From Delphinus delphis (taxonomy: Eukaryota > Chordata > Mammalia > Artiodactyla > Delphinidae): a DNA stretch of 64,000 nt. A program made the position numbers and the translations under genes. The notes under the pieces were generated by a model. That model searched no databases. It was not told the origin of the DNA and saw only the letters and a list, made by a program, of their open reading frames with translations. The stretch spans positions 38,358,431-38,422,430 of the forward strand of contig NC_082696.1 in the NCBI RefSeq assembly GCF_949987515.2, written 5' to 3'. Shown here in pieces: positions 46,860-59,030 of this stretch (position 1 is the stretch's first letter; each line of letters begins with the position of its first letter).

Positions 46860-47350
46860 TGGAGCTAAACCCACCAGATGCTAATTTCCCAGCTTCCTTT
46901 GCAGCTTGGGTGTTCCAAATATGATCCAGAATTGATCCATCAGATGTACCCAACTTACACTATGAACAAGGGTCAGTGATTCAAAGATGCAGGGGCCACG
47001 CAAACTACATTTTCTTAGCAGATATGGTTTTGCAACTGGCAGCAAAACCATTAGGTGTCCAGAGACCTCGGGGACAGCCAGGCAGGGTAGTGCTTGGGGT
47101 CTGGTGCCTTGATGAACTGCCGTGAGCTTTGATGGTCAGAGTCAGTGGCACTAGCAGCTGCGTCTCCACAGCACTCATTCGGGGCATACTCTCAGCCTGG
47201 GCCTAGCTGATGCCTTGCTCCCTCGTTCCTATTTTCCAAATCCTACACTCAGTAATGTTCCCAATATCCTGTAAGTAAATTCATTGTCTGCTTAAATCTG
47301 TCAGAGTTGTTTTCTGAACCTTACAACTAACAGACTTTGACTGATACAAT
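46860..47350 (+). other. Unassigned, possibly LTR-derived
   Basis: More GC-rich than its flanks, ending CTAACAGACTTTGACTGATA, an end seen in some old LTRs. No protein similarity recognised. Confidence 0.3.
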
Positions 47351-47496
47351 TCAGTTTCATGTACTATGGCATGGTTGAATGTATACTCCCTCAATCAGCC
47401 TTCCTCTTTCAGCTCCCTGGGAATATCTGATATAGAAACAAATGTTCTTTACTAGAGTTATAGAAAGAAGTTAAATTAATAGAAAACATACAAAAT

Positions 47497-47972
47497 ATTG
47501 TTAGTTTCCTATCACTGCTGTAACAAATTATCATAAATTCAGTGACTTAAAAGAAAACAAATTTATTCTATTAGAATTCTGGAGGTCAGAAATCTAAAAT
47601 AAGTCTTAACAGGGTCAAAGTCAAGGTGTTGGAAGGGTGTTTTTCTTCTAGAAGCTCCAGGGGAGAATCTGTTCCTTGCCTCTTCTAACTTCTAGAGGCT
47701 GCCTGCATCCCTGTCTCCTGTCCACACCACTGGGATCTCTTGCTTCTTCCATCACATTTCCTACTACTGACTAATATTTGACATTCCTCTTACAAGGACC
47801 CTTGTGATTACATTTCGGGCCCACTAGGATAATCCAGAATAATTTCCCCATCTCAAGATTCTTAACTTAATCATATTTGCAAAGTCCCTTTTGCCACGTA
47901 AGGTGACATTTACAGGTTTCAGGAATTAGGAATGTGGACATCTCTGAGGGACCATTATTCACTACCACAGAC
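47497..47972 (-). mobile_element. MaLR (MLT1-like) LTR, minus strand
   Basis: The complement order is clear: TGTTAGTTTCCTATCACTGC, GTAACAAATTATCATAAATT, GAATTCTGGAGGTCAGAAAT, TACAAGGACCCTTGTGATTA, GCCCACTAGGATAATCCAGA, CATATTTGCAAAGTCCCTTT and TTCAGGAATTAGGAATGTGG. Confidence 0.88.
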
Positions 47973-50340
47973 ATCTAGACCACTTATTACTAAGTATAGC
48001 CTAAATTAAGTAATCTCAGGTCCTCCAGGGGCCTCTGACCCCCTTTATATTCGAAAAAGTCCTCGGTCTCCTACAGCTCTCAGTTTACTTCCAGATATAA
48101 GTGGTATAAAGATGCTGGCTGCCAGATTCAAGGAAACAGAGAAAGTGTTCTTGAGAAGAAGCTAGAGGGAGAAAAAAAGTCACACATAGAGTGGTGTGAT
48201 CTGTCTCATTCCCTGCCTAGCTTGGTCATAACTCAGCGTGTACATCACCAAAATATGCATGCCCACAGGTTCCAGGCAAAGGGGAAAATTCTATTCAATC
48301 TTCTGTCAGTCAGATATATATATAATATTTTATATTATATTTATATATAATATTTTATAATACATATGTTTCATATTATTATGTATATAATATATACATT
48401 TGGCAACTATGAGTATCAATATAAGACAACATAGTCCTAATCAAAGTACATCTTTATTTTACACATGAGGACATTTTTTTATCCCATATACAAGTTTTAA
48501 GAAGAAGAAACACTTCCCGATGGTCTCATTAGGTAATCATAGAGTTGCCTCTACCTGTTGGGAGCCATAACCATCACGGCACACCTCTTCCTGTTGGACA
48601 AATCTACCTTTCATTGACAAAGCATCTCACCCTGTATATGGTCATTCTTCCCTGGTCACCACCACCACCAAGAATGATTTTGCTTTCCTTTAGACTCCCA
48701 ATTAGGTCTGCAGAGCTTCATACTGCTTCTCTTCCTGAAGGTCAAGTGTCCTTCTCTGAATTTAAGGACTCTCACGTATTCTTTGGTTCCAGTGCATTAG
48801 GGTAACTTCTGCCTGCCTTTATTCTTGCTCTGAGTCTCATTCCCTTCTTTTCTTTTGGTTCTGTCAATTCATGCCTTTGTTTCTTTCCACCAATTAATAA
48901 GATACCTCCTTGTTTCATTTCATGATAATTCCTTTGCTTTATCTAGGAATGTGAATTATCCTTAAATACTTGAAGGGTGATTATGTGATCAAGAAATTCA
49001 AATTATTAGGAGTAGCTCATGGGGAAGAATTTGCAGGAACTAGTCACTAGAAATTACGATGAAGTAGATCTAAGTTTATGTTAGGAAATACTTTCAAACA
49101 GTGCTCTTTAGAGGTAGAAAGAACTGCCTTACAAGAAAATAATGCATTAGAATTATTCATGCAACGGGAAAGTGGTCATCCATCAGGAATAGTGTTCTAA
49201 GCAGAGGAAATTCTATAATGAAATAAATGGTTGGGTCGAAAAATCCTTTGGGATTTCTTTATCTCTAAATTCTATTATACCAAGTCATATGGTACATGTA
49301 CTAAAATGTGTTTTTGCCTGTAGTTGATACTTATTTTATATTCACAATACCTCTTTTAGGTTGGTAGTGGCTCTGACTTTGTGTAAAAGTAAATATAAAT
49401 ATAAAAATAAAAGTATATGTTCCATATGGAAATAAAAGGATAAAAACACAGGAAAAATCTACTGTCATTTCTAATCAATGTGAGATTTTCTATGAGGATG
49501 CTTATGAAATTAGAGTTGCATTAGTGACACAGCTGATGAATATATGTCTAATGTGTGCTACCTAAGATTTCTGAATTGCCAATTATCTTGAGACAGTTAC
49601 ATGTACTACCAGAGGCCTGAGTAATATAAGTGTGACAGTTGGACATTAGCAAGTTTACCCCTAAGAAAATGTGAGACACGGCAAGTTGAAACCTTAGTAC
49701 AAAGAGCCAAATGCAACTAGGGAATTGGAGGGTGCAGGAGCCAAAAGAACAGATGGGCAGAGGAGACAATGAGGTTAGCAACAATTTCTGTGATGGTGAG
49801 GCTTCTGTCAGTACTGCCACCATTAATGCTTGCCACCCAGAAAGTCACATCGTTAGCTTGTATTAAGGTTAATTCTTGAGATTGTACCACATCATCATAA
49901 TAGATCTAGTTCTACTATCATTCATTTTACTTGGAATGCTAGTCTAGCAAATACGCCTGAATTTAACTTCAGAAAGTTAAGGTTAGGGAACTTTCTAAGC
50001 CATGTACAATACTCAGAGAAGTGCTTTATTGAGTGAATTACTCACTTGCTCAGAGTGTACACGTGCTCCATCTGGGCCTGGTATGAGGTGTAGGATTAGA
50101 TCTTTGCAGGAGGTATTACAGAGAGTTCAGAGTGTCTAGAAGCTTAACTCCATTGGAAAAGGCTACTTTAACAACAGAACAAAGTTGGACTTAGGTCTTT
50201 GGAGAACAGGGTGGTCTCCCCTGATCCCCCTTGAGGAAGGCAGAGAGCTCTCTTTCAGCTGGTAACCCTGTGTTCCCTGAAAAAAACTAAAGGGTATCTA
50301 CAATTTCGGGAACGATTCTATTCTTGGAGTTCTATATGGG
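47973..50340. other. Intergenic, little recognised
   Basis: No gene. An AT-rich low-complexity run is at about 48310-48400. The plus-strand frame 48545-48805 and minus-strand frame 49548-49823 have no domain that I recognise. Confidence 0.45.
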
Positions 50341-50341
50341 T

Positions 50342-50670
50342 TTTTTTTTTCTTCAGCTTTACTGACATACAGCGCTATATAAGTTTAAGGTGTACAGCAC
50401 AAAGATTTAACTTACATACATCATGGAATGAATTTCACAGTAAATTTAGTGAACATTTTGTATCTCGTATAGATACAAAATTAAAGAAATAGAAAAACAC
50501 TTTTCCTTGTGACAAGAACCCGTAGAATTTACTCTCGTCACAGCTTTCATGTATAACACACAGCAGTGTTCACTAGATTTATCATGTTCTACATCGCATC
50601 CCTAGTGCTTGTTTATCTTATAACTAGAAGTTTGTATCATTTGACTGCTTTCATCTGTATGTTTTAAATT
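50342..50670 (-). mobile_element. L1 3' UTR fragment, minus strand
   Basis: TTCAGCTTTACTGACATACA, TTTAAGGTGTACAGCACAAA, TTAACTTACATACATCATGG and GAAGTTTGTATCATTTGACT are the complement of an older L1 3' UTR. Confidence 0.8.
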
Positions 50671-51110
50671 TTTTTATAATTTTTTTTATTTCCTTGATAA
50701 TTTTTTAAAGTTAGGATAATGATTCAAATACACACATTATTACTTAGGTCTGACTTTCAATAACTTATAATCAAATACAAGACAGTTGTGCAAATTTGCA
50801 TCCATAATCAGTTTAATCCAAGCAAAAGGTAAATGTGCATGTGCTCTAAATATGTGGCGGGACACCTCAAGGCTCTCGATATTGTTTATAATTCAAAGAA
50901 ATCCCCCTAATAGCTCACGTAATTGAAAGTAATTTGAATGGGATCCATTTCCCAACCCATGGCAACACTTCTTAGGGGCATCTCATAGTGCTTAGCAGAG
51001 GAGCCCAGGGACTCAGCTGAGTGACGAAGGGCAAAAGGAGGTAGGAGGAAACTTGGAATTTCCCACAGACCCATCCCTGATATTTCCGGTGTCTTCTGCT
51101 GCGCCTTTTT

Positions 51111-51309
51111 TTTTTGCAGTACGCGGGCCTCTCACTGTTGTGGCCTCTCCCGTTGCGGAGCACAGGCTCCGGACGCGCAGGCTCAGTGGCCATGGCTCAC
51201 GGGCCCAGCCGCTCCGCAGCATGTGGGATCTTCCCAAACCGGGGCACGAACCCGTGTCCCCTGCATCGGCAGGCGGACTCTCAACCACTGCGCCACCAGG
51301 GAAGCCCCA
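51111..51309 (-). mobile_element. CHR-type SINE (short form), minus strand
   Basis: Complement of a full body with a short T run at the left. GCGCCTTTTT at 51101-51110 and 51310-51319 is a perfect 10-base duplication. Confidence 0.95.
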
Positions 51310-51319
51310 GCGCCTTTTT

Positions 51320-52605
51320 ATAACAACAAAAGACTCCTGACTCCACAAACCAGAGAAATCAAGGTATACTTTAACTACATGTAACACTAAATATATTTTC
51401 ATAGAGGGAAAGTGAGATAAGAAATTAGCCAGACTGTTATTTTCTGTAGAAAAATACCCTAGGGTTTCCTAAACAATTAATTTATACATAGACTTTGGGA
51501 AAGTAACACATTGCTGAGTTGGAGACTACCTATAATATTTCATTTTTGTTCTAGTATGCTTCTGCTGTCTTAGTATCTAAAAAACATACATATATTATGT
51601 AATATATAACATCATAATATATAAGTAATATACAATAAATAATATGTACAGTTCTATAAGTGCTATTCAAAAAACAAAATTCTCAAACATTTCTGCAAGA
51701 GTTCACTTTCACCTAAAAGCATAGCACTGCCCACCCCCTGCTAATCCACACGTGTCATGAGGAGCAAGCAGCGTTATCACCCAGACAAGGGGGTGGGAAA
51801 TGATTTTCAATTACCATTCAGACAGATAATTCCTAGGGGAGTGGGGGAGGCCCTTTTGCTTCTCATTGTGATAATGATCTGGATTATTGCTCCAATTCAG
51901 TTTTTTTGCCCTGGGAGTAAGGGTTTGGACTCAGAAGCCTCTAAGGCTACAGCAGCTCTACCTTCAGACCCAGAAACCATGGTAACCGACGGCCACTGCA
52001 AAGGCAACTTCCTATGGCGCTGTGTATTTTCCAGATCTTTATAGCTGACACTTGAAACACTGTTTACAATCAACCAATCGCACAGATTCTGCAGTGAGCT
52101 CACTGCCCTTTATTGATATGACTGGAATGATTAGTTTCTGGATGAATGTGCACATAAGGCAACATTGTAGAAAGAAGAGATTAGTTTTGTGCTGTTCTTT
52201 TTTTGCTATCATCATTATGTGACAAACTATGGTAGCTCTCTCCATTTTATTATTTTAATTAAATCCCCAGGAGGCAGAGAAAAGTGAGGAGATGTAATGT
52301 CCTGAACATAAAAACAGATGCTCTTGTTTGTTCTAAATATGACATGTATATTTTTCTCATAAAGGAATATCCCAGAGATTATCTGTCTCATGGGCTGTAA
52401 ATAAAATAAAGAATAGGCTTCAGGATATGGTGTGTGTGTATATGGTGAGGAAGGTGGTAAAAACCTAGAATTTTATTAAAGACCATGAAATGTAGCAGCT
52501 TTATTATTACAGGGCTCCACAGTTTTTTAATGTGTCATTAAATAAACTCCACTAATTAGTATGTAAACCCTCCATTCACAGCACCTAAAAAAAATTGAAA
52601 GATAG
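51320..52605. other. Intergenic, nothing recognised
   Basis: No gene. AT-rich run at 51590-51650. The plus-strand frame 51757-52044 shows no domain; a hydrophobic part (EALLLLIVIMIWIIAPIQFF) is likely chance. Confidence 0.45.
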
Positions 52606-52609
52606 AGCG

Positions 52610-52764
52610 TAGTAGTTTAAATAACAAATTCCGGAGTCAGACTACCTCAGTCTTCTTCCACATACTGGCTGTGCCACCTACTTACCTCTCCCGTGCCTCA
52701 GTATCATCATCTCTAAAATGGGGGTAATAATAGCTTCTATTTCTTTGGACACTTATGAGGATTA
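52610..52764 (+). mobile_element. MIR (body)
   Basis: AAATTCCGGAGTCAGACTAC, CACATACTGGCTGTGCCACC, CTAAAATGGGGGTAATAATA and ACACTTATGAGGATTAAATG give the plus-strand MIR order. Its tail continues into the tandem duplication. Confidence 0.85.
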
Positions 52765-53039
52765 AATGATTTAATGTATATAATTCATAAATATACCTAG
52801 AATTTAGTATTTCATGAGTATTAGTTATTCTCATAATTATCATCACCATTATTTTACTATTATTGAACCATTTGGTATAAAATTGGATTCCAAAAATAAA
52901 AATGATTTAATATATATAATTCATAAATATACCTAGAATTTAGTGTTTCATAAATGTTAGCTATTATCATCATAATTATCATTACCATTATTTTACTATT
53001 ATTGAACTATTTGATATAAAATTGGATTTCAAAAATAAA
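52765..53039 (+). repeat. Two-copy tandem duplication, unit about 136 bases
   Basis: Unit 1 (52765-52900) and unit 2 (52901-53039) both run from AATGATTTAAT through TTCATAAATATACCTAGAAT, CCATTATTTTACTATTATTG and AAAATTGGAT to CAAAAATAAA. They differ by a modest number of substitutions and a small length change. The unit begins in the MIR tail and includes flanking sequence. Confidence 0.92.
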
Positions 53040-53579
53040 ATAACTAATTGAAGACCCAAAAGTTAAATAAATAAATACTAGAGAAAAGGAATTAGATACA
53101 CAATTGTTTCAAGTAATCAAAAATAAATTATTGTCTTTTAAACTAGAAAAGATCTTAGAAATTATTCAGTGCAAATGCCATATTGCACAACTGTGAACAC
53201 CAGATTCAACAGGAGAAGTGGTAGCCCAGCGTCCTGGGGCTGGTCTGTGCTATGGAGGCAGGTTGGGAGAGGCAACTGACTCAAGTTTCCTAATTCCTAG
53301 TCCATTTCTACCCCATAACACTAAACCCCTTTATAACTCTGATGCTATAGGTTAACTATGGTAAACTCAGCTTTCAAGAGATATAAGTTAACTTGCAATA
53401 GTAATATATCTAGTAAATAGGATCTACCTATTACTGGTTCTGTTTATGTGTGTGTGCGTGCCTAAGTGCAAGTGTACATAGGTCTGTATGTGGCGTTTCT
53501 TGATAGCTGTTAATGACAAGATGAACTTCTTAGCTGGCTTCTGGTATATTATATGTTTCAAAGTTATCAATAGGTACAA

Positions 53580-53792
53580 TTCAGTAGCTAAGAGCATCGG
53601 CTTTGAAATCAAACAGATCAATACTCCAGTCTTGAATGCTGACTCTGCATTTTAATTATGCCTCAGTTTTCTTATTTGTAAAATGCGGGTAATAATAATA
53701 ACTCTCTCATGGCTTTACTCTGAGGATAGAATGAGATAAACTAGATATAGCCCTTAAAGTACCTGACAATAAACAGTAAATATCAGCTATAA
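53580..53792 (+). mobile_element. MIR
   Basis: CTAAGAGCATCGGCTTTGAA, AATCAAACAGATC, TTTCTTATTTGTAAAATGCG, GATAGAATGAGATAAACTAG and CTGACAATAAACAGTAAATA give the plus-strand MIR order. Confidence 0.82.
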
Positions 53793-54032
53793 CTGTTGTT
53801 GATGCCGACAACTTCTGATTACAGAGCTGTGACCAAATGATTCTTTAGTACTCTTCCAATATTTCTATGCTCAGAGTTTTTCATTACTAGATTTTACATG
53901 TGGTTGGAACCAAATCGAGAATACTTGGTAAAATCTAAGGGGTTTTATAAATACCAGACTTTCTAGAGGTTTGTTGACTCCTGCACTTCTTCACACCCAC
54001 AATGTTTAGATCAATAGCAGAGTCTCTACCTT

Positions 54033-54173
54033 GGTTTCATGAAGAATCATCTGCGGAACGTTTAATTGCCTAGTCGTCACTATAATTAAATTGGAATCTC
54101 TGAGTTGGGACCCAGGCATCAGTAGTTTGTAAAGCTCTCTGGGTTTCCAGTGTGCAACAAAGGATGAGAACTG
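54033..54173 (+). mobile_element. hAT-Charlie non-autonomous DNA transposon fragment
   Basis: ATCATCTGCGGAACGTTTAA, GGAATCTCTGAGTTGGGACC, AGGCATCAGTAGTTTGTAAA and GGATGAGAACTG are MER-type Charlie landmarks. The left end is decayed. Confidence 0.65.
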
Positions 54174-54745
54174 TTAGGTATGATCTAACTGTCAGTTTAG
54201 ATATTAGGTGTGATTACAGATTCTTTGAATGGCTGGACACACAGATAGATGAAAAGCAAAACTCCTTTTCACTTACTTCTCCAAATAACAGAAGGCTGCC
54301 ACGCAGGGCCACAGAGTGTGTTGTACCAGGGACAGGGTTACAGTGTAAACTGGAATTGTAGAAGGAGGTGTATGTTTGGCAAGTGGGGTGGGTTTAGCTA
54401 GGTTTCATGGGCTTCCTGGAGACTGGATATATTTGAATAATTCCTTGGGCTCAAGGAAGAAGGGGTCGTCCCTGGAAGTTAGGTATCTGGGGCTCTCTCT
54501 AGCTGGGTATGTGTGGATTGTAACCCAGTGGTGTTGGAGACTGATGAGAGAAGTACAGTAGCTGGAGTAGGGGCTTAGCAAACTGCCTGCCAAGGAGAAT
54601 TGAGAGTTTTTAGTCATGACATCAAAACTGGGTCAAGACAGCATTTGTGAAATACTACAAGAACCGCTGTTCTAGATCCTTAAATAAAATGCAATGCTCT
54701 TTAAAGGTACTCATCCAGTAGTACACTGAAAAATGACCTAGTGCA
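54174..54745. other. Intergenic, nothing recognised
   Basis: No gene or repeat that I can name; short open frames on both strands have no domain. Confidence 0.45.
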
Positions 54746-54749
54746 GAGG

Positions 54750-54965
54750 ATGCCATATTACTGATCAGAAGACTTGAGCCCCGGACAGGACTCTGCCACT
54801 TAGCAAATATGGGGCCAAATCATTTAATCTCAAATTTTATTTCTTTATCTATCAAATGGGCAGGACATCTGCCCTGCAACCACACGATGCTGTGATGAGG
54901 ATCAAACAAATCAATGCCTATGGATAAGTGCTTGGTACTCATGAATGTTCTAAGGGTAAGTAATC
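54750..54965 (+). mobile_element. MIR
   Basis: AGACTTGAGCCCCGGACAGG, ACTCTGCCACTTAGCAAATA, TATCTATCAAATGGGCAGGA and GATGAGGATCAAACAAATCA give the plus-strand MIR order. Confidence 0.82.
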
Positions 54966-55344
54966 ATTTTTTATTAGGTATTATTCCTCTTGGCACAAGA
55001 TAGGAGGTGGCTGAGGTGCACAGATGAGGGAAGGCAGAAAAAAGAGAGAAAGATGTTGGTGACTGAAAATAAATGTAGCCTTCCGACCAAGCCTGAAGCC
55101 AAAAGCAAGCTCTCTTTCTACTACCACAAACCCGGGCAGTTAAGGGCCCTCTCCTGAATTGTGGAAAAGTAAGTGTTCTTCCTCAAAGCAGTTGCTCTGA
55201 TGCATTTCCCCCTTCTGACTTCCCCTGCATTTCCCCAACCCCAAAACACAGCAACCAAGGCTTCAGATTGCCCTTTACAGCCCCTTCTGGATTCAGCCAA
55301 GTAAAACCTGACACAAACGGGACACATCTTGCCCTCTATGCCTC

Positions 55345-55645
55345 ACGTTTCTGATCTGTCAATCCTGCCCATTTCTCTTCCTTAACATTCTCCCCTCTGC
55401 AGCAGCCCTCATCACTTCCCATTTGGAAACCTGACAGACTTTCCAGCCTCCAAACCTTCCCCCAGACCAGCCAATCCTCTGGCCTCAGGGTGATATTCCT
55501 AAATTATAAATCTGCTCTAGTCTCTCTATGGCTTAAAATCTTTACTTCAAGTTTCTGGAAAGCAGCATTCAGTTTCACCCTTTATGGCTTTTTTGTAGTT
55601 TCCTCTGTCCCAGAATATACTTCCTACCCTTATCCATGAGAAAAA
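55345..55645 (+). mobile_element. L2 fragment, plus strand
   Basis: GTGATATTCCTAAATTATAA, ATCTGCTCTAGTCTCTCTAT and GGCTTAAAATCTTTACTTCA followed by CCCTTTATGGCTTTTTTG are in L2 order. Confidence 0.65.
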
Positions 55646-55875
55646 TTTTGGTGAAGAGAAACCAATTTCTTACTTTAATATTTGTGGGGGATGGAGGTTG
55701 ATTACTTTTTATATTTTAGGAATTAAGTTGATTGGATGCTTAATTATTGTATTAAGCGGATTTGCTCTTTATTCAGCATATCATACAGCCTTTTAAAAAT
55801 ACTGCCACGCTGCTCTTAGAATTGACGATGGAATATGGAATGAAAAGCTTTCCAACCAAATATTAAACTTGAATA

Positions 55876-56510
55876 GGATGTGGTAGACAAAAGTTTAAGA
55901 TGGCCCCAAGATTCCCAGCCCCTGGTGTACACACATCTTCTCCCAGTTATTCAATCAAACATTAATCTAGGTGCTGCTGTGAAGGGATTTTGTACATGTA
56001 ATTAAGATCCCAAGTCAGTCAACCTTAAAATAAGGAGAGCGTTAGATGGGCCTGATCTAATCATGTGAGCCTTTTAAAAGCAGAGCATTTTCTTTGCCAT
56101 GTGGCAGAGGAAGAAGCCAAAGATTAAAGCACAAGAATGATTTGACCAGCATACCACCACTAGCTTGAAGACGGAGGGGGTCATGTAGCAAAGAATGCAG
56201 GTGGCATATCAGAGCTCAGAGCAGCCCCTGGCTAATATAGCCAGCATGGAGATGGAGATCTCAGTCTTAGAGCTAAAAGGAACTGAATTTTGCCAATGGT
56301 TAAGAATAAAGTTGGAAGATTTTTCCTCAGAGCCTTCAGATGAAAACTCTATCTAGCTGACACCTTGGTTTCAATCTTGAGATACCCTGAGGAGGGAATC
56401 CAGCCATGACAGGCAGACTTCTGACCTAGAGAACTCTGAGCTAATAAACGGGTGCTGTTTTAAGCCACTGAGTTTCATAATTCATTACACAGCCAGAGAA
56501 AAATAATACA
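55876..56510 (+). mobile_element. MaLR/ERVL-type LTR, plus strand
   Basis: ATGTGGTAGACAAAAGTTTA, AGATGGCCCCAAGATTCCCA, GGGCCTGATCTAATCATGTG, ACTTCTGACCTAGAGAACTC and TTTTAAGCCACTGAGTTTCA followed by TAATTCATTACA give an old LTR in sense orientation. Confidence 0.75.
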
Positions 56511-56938
56511 AAGAGCTTTTCAATATATTGAAAACAACTGCTCTCTGTCATCCCTTTCTTAATGTTTTTCTCTTCCCTTCGTGCACCTGGCTTAGAGAGC
56601 CCTTGTTTTCATCATATTGATTGAGAGTAAATAATCTTACTTATTAGTAAATTTATTTTAAAGATGCCAGGAGTGACCCCTAAAAAGGCAATAGAATTTC
56701 CGTGGACATGCACATATCTCTCTGGTCTCCACCATGTCCGTCCCCATTACCTCCCAACTTTGAACCTGGACAGAGTACAAGTGTTGTGTACAGTGGCTCA
56801 GAGAAGCATTAAGAAACTCATCCGAGGTACCACAGCAAACAATAGAACTTGGACTTAAATGTCAAGCTGAATGTAAATCCAGCTCTGCCCCTAACTAATC
56901 ATATGACCTTTGGCAGGTTTCTTTTTCTGGATCTATAA

Positions 56939-57115
56939 CAGTGATTCTCAACTTGGCTGCACATTAGAATCTTACGGGAACTTAAAAAAAAATTCAGATA
57001 TCCAAACAATACCCAGACTAATTTAACCCTAATATCTGAGGGTGCACCCAGCCATCAGTAATTTTTAAGGTTCCCAGGTGATTCCAACGTGCAACCAAGT
57101 TGGGAACTACTGGTC
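56939..57115 (+). mobile_element. hAT-Charlie non-autonomous DNA transposon
   Basis: The left end AGTGATTCTCAACTTGGCTG and the right end CAACCAAGTTGGGAACTACT are inverted copies of each other. The interior has CCAGGTGATTCCAACGTG. A MIR fragment (TCCAGCTCTGCCCCTAACTA) precedes it at 56878. Confidence 0.8.
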
Positions 57116-57935
57116 TATAAAAGAGCACTCAGACTATACGACATCAAAATCCTCTTCCAGTTGTAACAGTCTATGAGTTTTTCTTTAACAAACATAAATT
57201 AACACTCAATATTTCAATGATGAGGAGGAAAAGGGGGTCAATTATCATTTAAAGCTACAATTCACTACAGCTCTGTCGGTCCCTAACTGAGTTGGCATAA
57301 TTTCAATCCAGAGGACATGCCCATTTTATTATTTCAGCAACCGCCTTAATAGGAGAGTTTGCACGTAAGAGTTAATCTTCTGTGTTTATGACTTCGTCGA
57401 GGGTAGAATACAGAACAAAAGGTGTTCTGTCTCTGTACAGAACAGAGGTAAATGTGTGTTGGTATGGTGGGGACAGAGAAGGAGAAGAGGAAAGAGAAAA
57501 GCAAAAGAATTATCTCTATTAAATATATATATATATGAAAGCAAGAGAAAAGAGAAAGACTGAAAACTAGATAGACAATGACATAGCCTTGATAATGAAC
57601 TGAAGGACATGTCAATGCTGAGATGTAATAATAACTGTCTATTTTGCAAAACATTCTGTAAAATTGACTATTACATAAAAAGTCTTGTGGGAATATAGGA
57701 GTGTTTTAGGGACATCAAGATGGAAAAAACGATGGTTGTTTTTCTTAGCTTACTAGGCACAAGGCAGAGAGCAGAAAACAGCTCTGTGAAAGGAAACGCT
57801 ATTAAAATTCAGAGTTTGCAAGACACATAAAATTGAAACAAAAAATTACCATGAGAAATTAAGTCCTTTGGAATTCCAGAAATCGTGGGGGGAAGGGGGG
57901 GACACTAGCATTCCCACTGAATATGGATTGAGGGA
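57116..57935. other. Intergenic, nothing recognised
   Basis: No gene. The minus-strand frames at 57346-57654 are low-complexity (Phe/Leu/Ser-rich), come from a purine-rich stretch and are not supported as coding. G-rich run at 57887-57901. Confidence 0.45.
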
Positions 57936-57939
57936 GCTA

Positions 57940-58108
57940 GAACTTATGTCATGCCTCTTGGTACTCCAGTTTGCTGATCTGTAAGATGGATTCAATAACG
58001 GAAACCACTTCATAGGATTACTTGTAGATGAAATAATTTAATAGCTATAAATCACTAAAAATAACATTGGGCACGTGGTACTATATAAATGTTTATTACT
58101 TAAAAAAA
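57940..58108 (+). mobile_element. MIR fragment
   Basis: TTGCTGATCTGTAAGATGGA, TTCAATAACGGAAACCACTT, CATAGGATTACTTGTAGATG and ACTATATAAATGTTTATTAC give the second half of a plus-strand MIR. Confidence 0.72.
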
Positions 58109-58115
58109 ATAAATG

Positions 58116-58330
58116 AAGGACTTCCCTGGTGGTCCAATGGGTAAGACTCTGTGCTCCCAATGCAGGGGATCCGGGTCCGGGAACTAGATCCCGCAGCGTG
58201 CCGCAACTAAGAGTTTGCATGCTGCAACTGAGTTCACATGCCACAACTGAGTCCACATGTCACAACTGAGACCTAGTGCAGCCTGAATAAATTAACAAAT
58301 AAATAAATATTTTTAAAAACTTAAAACAAA
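58116..58330 (+). mobile_element. tRNA-derived SINE (CHR-related)
   Basis: GGACTTCCCTGGTGGTCCAA, GCAGGGGATCCGGGTCCGGG and GATCCCGCAGCGTGCCGCAA, then imperfect GCAACTGAGTTCACATG-type repeats (about 58215-58270), and an AAATAAATAAATA tail. Duplication not clear. Confidence 0.88.
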
Positions 58331-58359
58331 AAAAATGAGTTGAGCTAAATAACAGAGGA

Positions 58360-58545
58360 TAGTTAAAACAGTGTGGTGCTGGCAGAGGACTAGGCAGATA
58401 AATCAATGGTACAAATTCAAATGTACACACAGACTTGGATATGTAATCAGTCAGTATGTGATGAAGATCACATTTCTCCTCAGTGAGGAAAGAATGGAGT
58501 ATTCAGTAAGTGGTGTTGGGATCACAGTTCCTTCTGATGTTTCTT
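58360..58545 (+). mobile_element. L1 ORF2 fragment
   Basis: AACAGTGTGGTGCTGGCAGA, GACTTGGATATGTAATCAGT and TATTCAGTAAGTGGTGTTGG match an ORF2 segment in sense orientation, diverged. Confidence 0.6.
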
Positions 58546-58812
58546 CCCATTTCTTGGTGCACCAAAGCTATGAAAAGAAGACACTAAGTTCAGATTGACC
58601 TCACTTTGTCCTCTCAAGCACTGACCTAGCTAAATAATTTATAGATGTAATTCAATGTATGGACTGTGATCTCTCAGCCCCCAAACTGAGATTGTTAAAG
58701 CCCTCAGCTCTTTCCATTGTATTCTTTTGTATATTTGCCTTTAACTCTATCTTCAGAATTGGAAACTGCTTTAGACATAATGAACATGTAACTACATCAA
58801 AACCTAGAGCTG

Positions 58813-59020
58813 GGGCTTCCCTGGTGGCGCAGTGGTTGAGAGTCTGCCTGCCGATGCAGGGGACACAGGTTTGTGCCCCAGTCTGGTAGGATCCCACATG
58901 CTGTGGAGCGGCTGGGCCCGTGAACCATGGCCGCTGAGCCTATGCGTCCAGAGCCTGTTTTCTGCAACAGGAGAGGCCACAACAGTGAGAGGCCCGCGTA
59001 CCAAAAAAAAAAAAAAAAAT
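58813..59020 (+). mobile_element. CHR-type SINE (short form) with perfect TSD
   Basis: Full-length copy with a mutated B box (GGTTTGTGCCC) and an A tail of about 17. CCTAGAGCTG flanks it at 58803-58812 and 59021-59030. Confidence 0.95.
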
Positions 59021-59030
59021 CCTAGAGCTG

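Noticed and set aside
52765..53039. CRISPR-like repeat
   Set aside because: Only two long units in direct contact with no spacers, in a mammalian genome. It is a simple tandem duplication.
57346..57654. Phe/Ser/Leu-rich minus-strand frames resembling membrane segments
   Set aside because: They are read from a purine-rich AGA/GAA stretch. Two overlapping frames give similar hydrophobic strings, as expected from low complexity.
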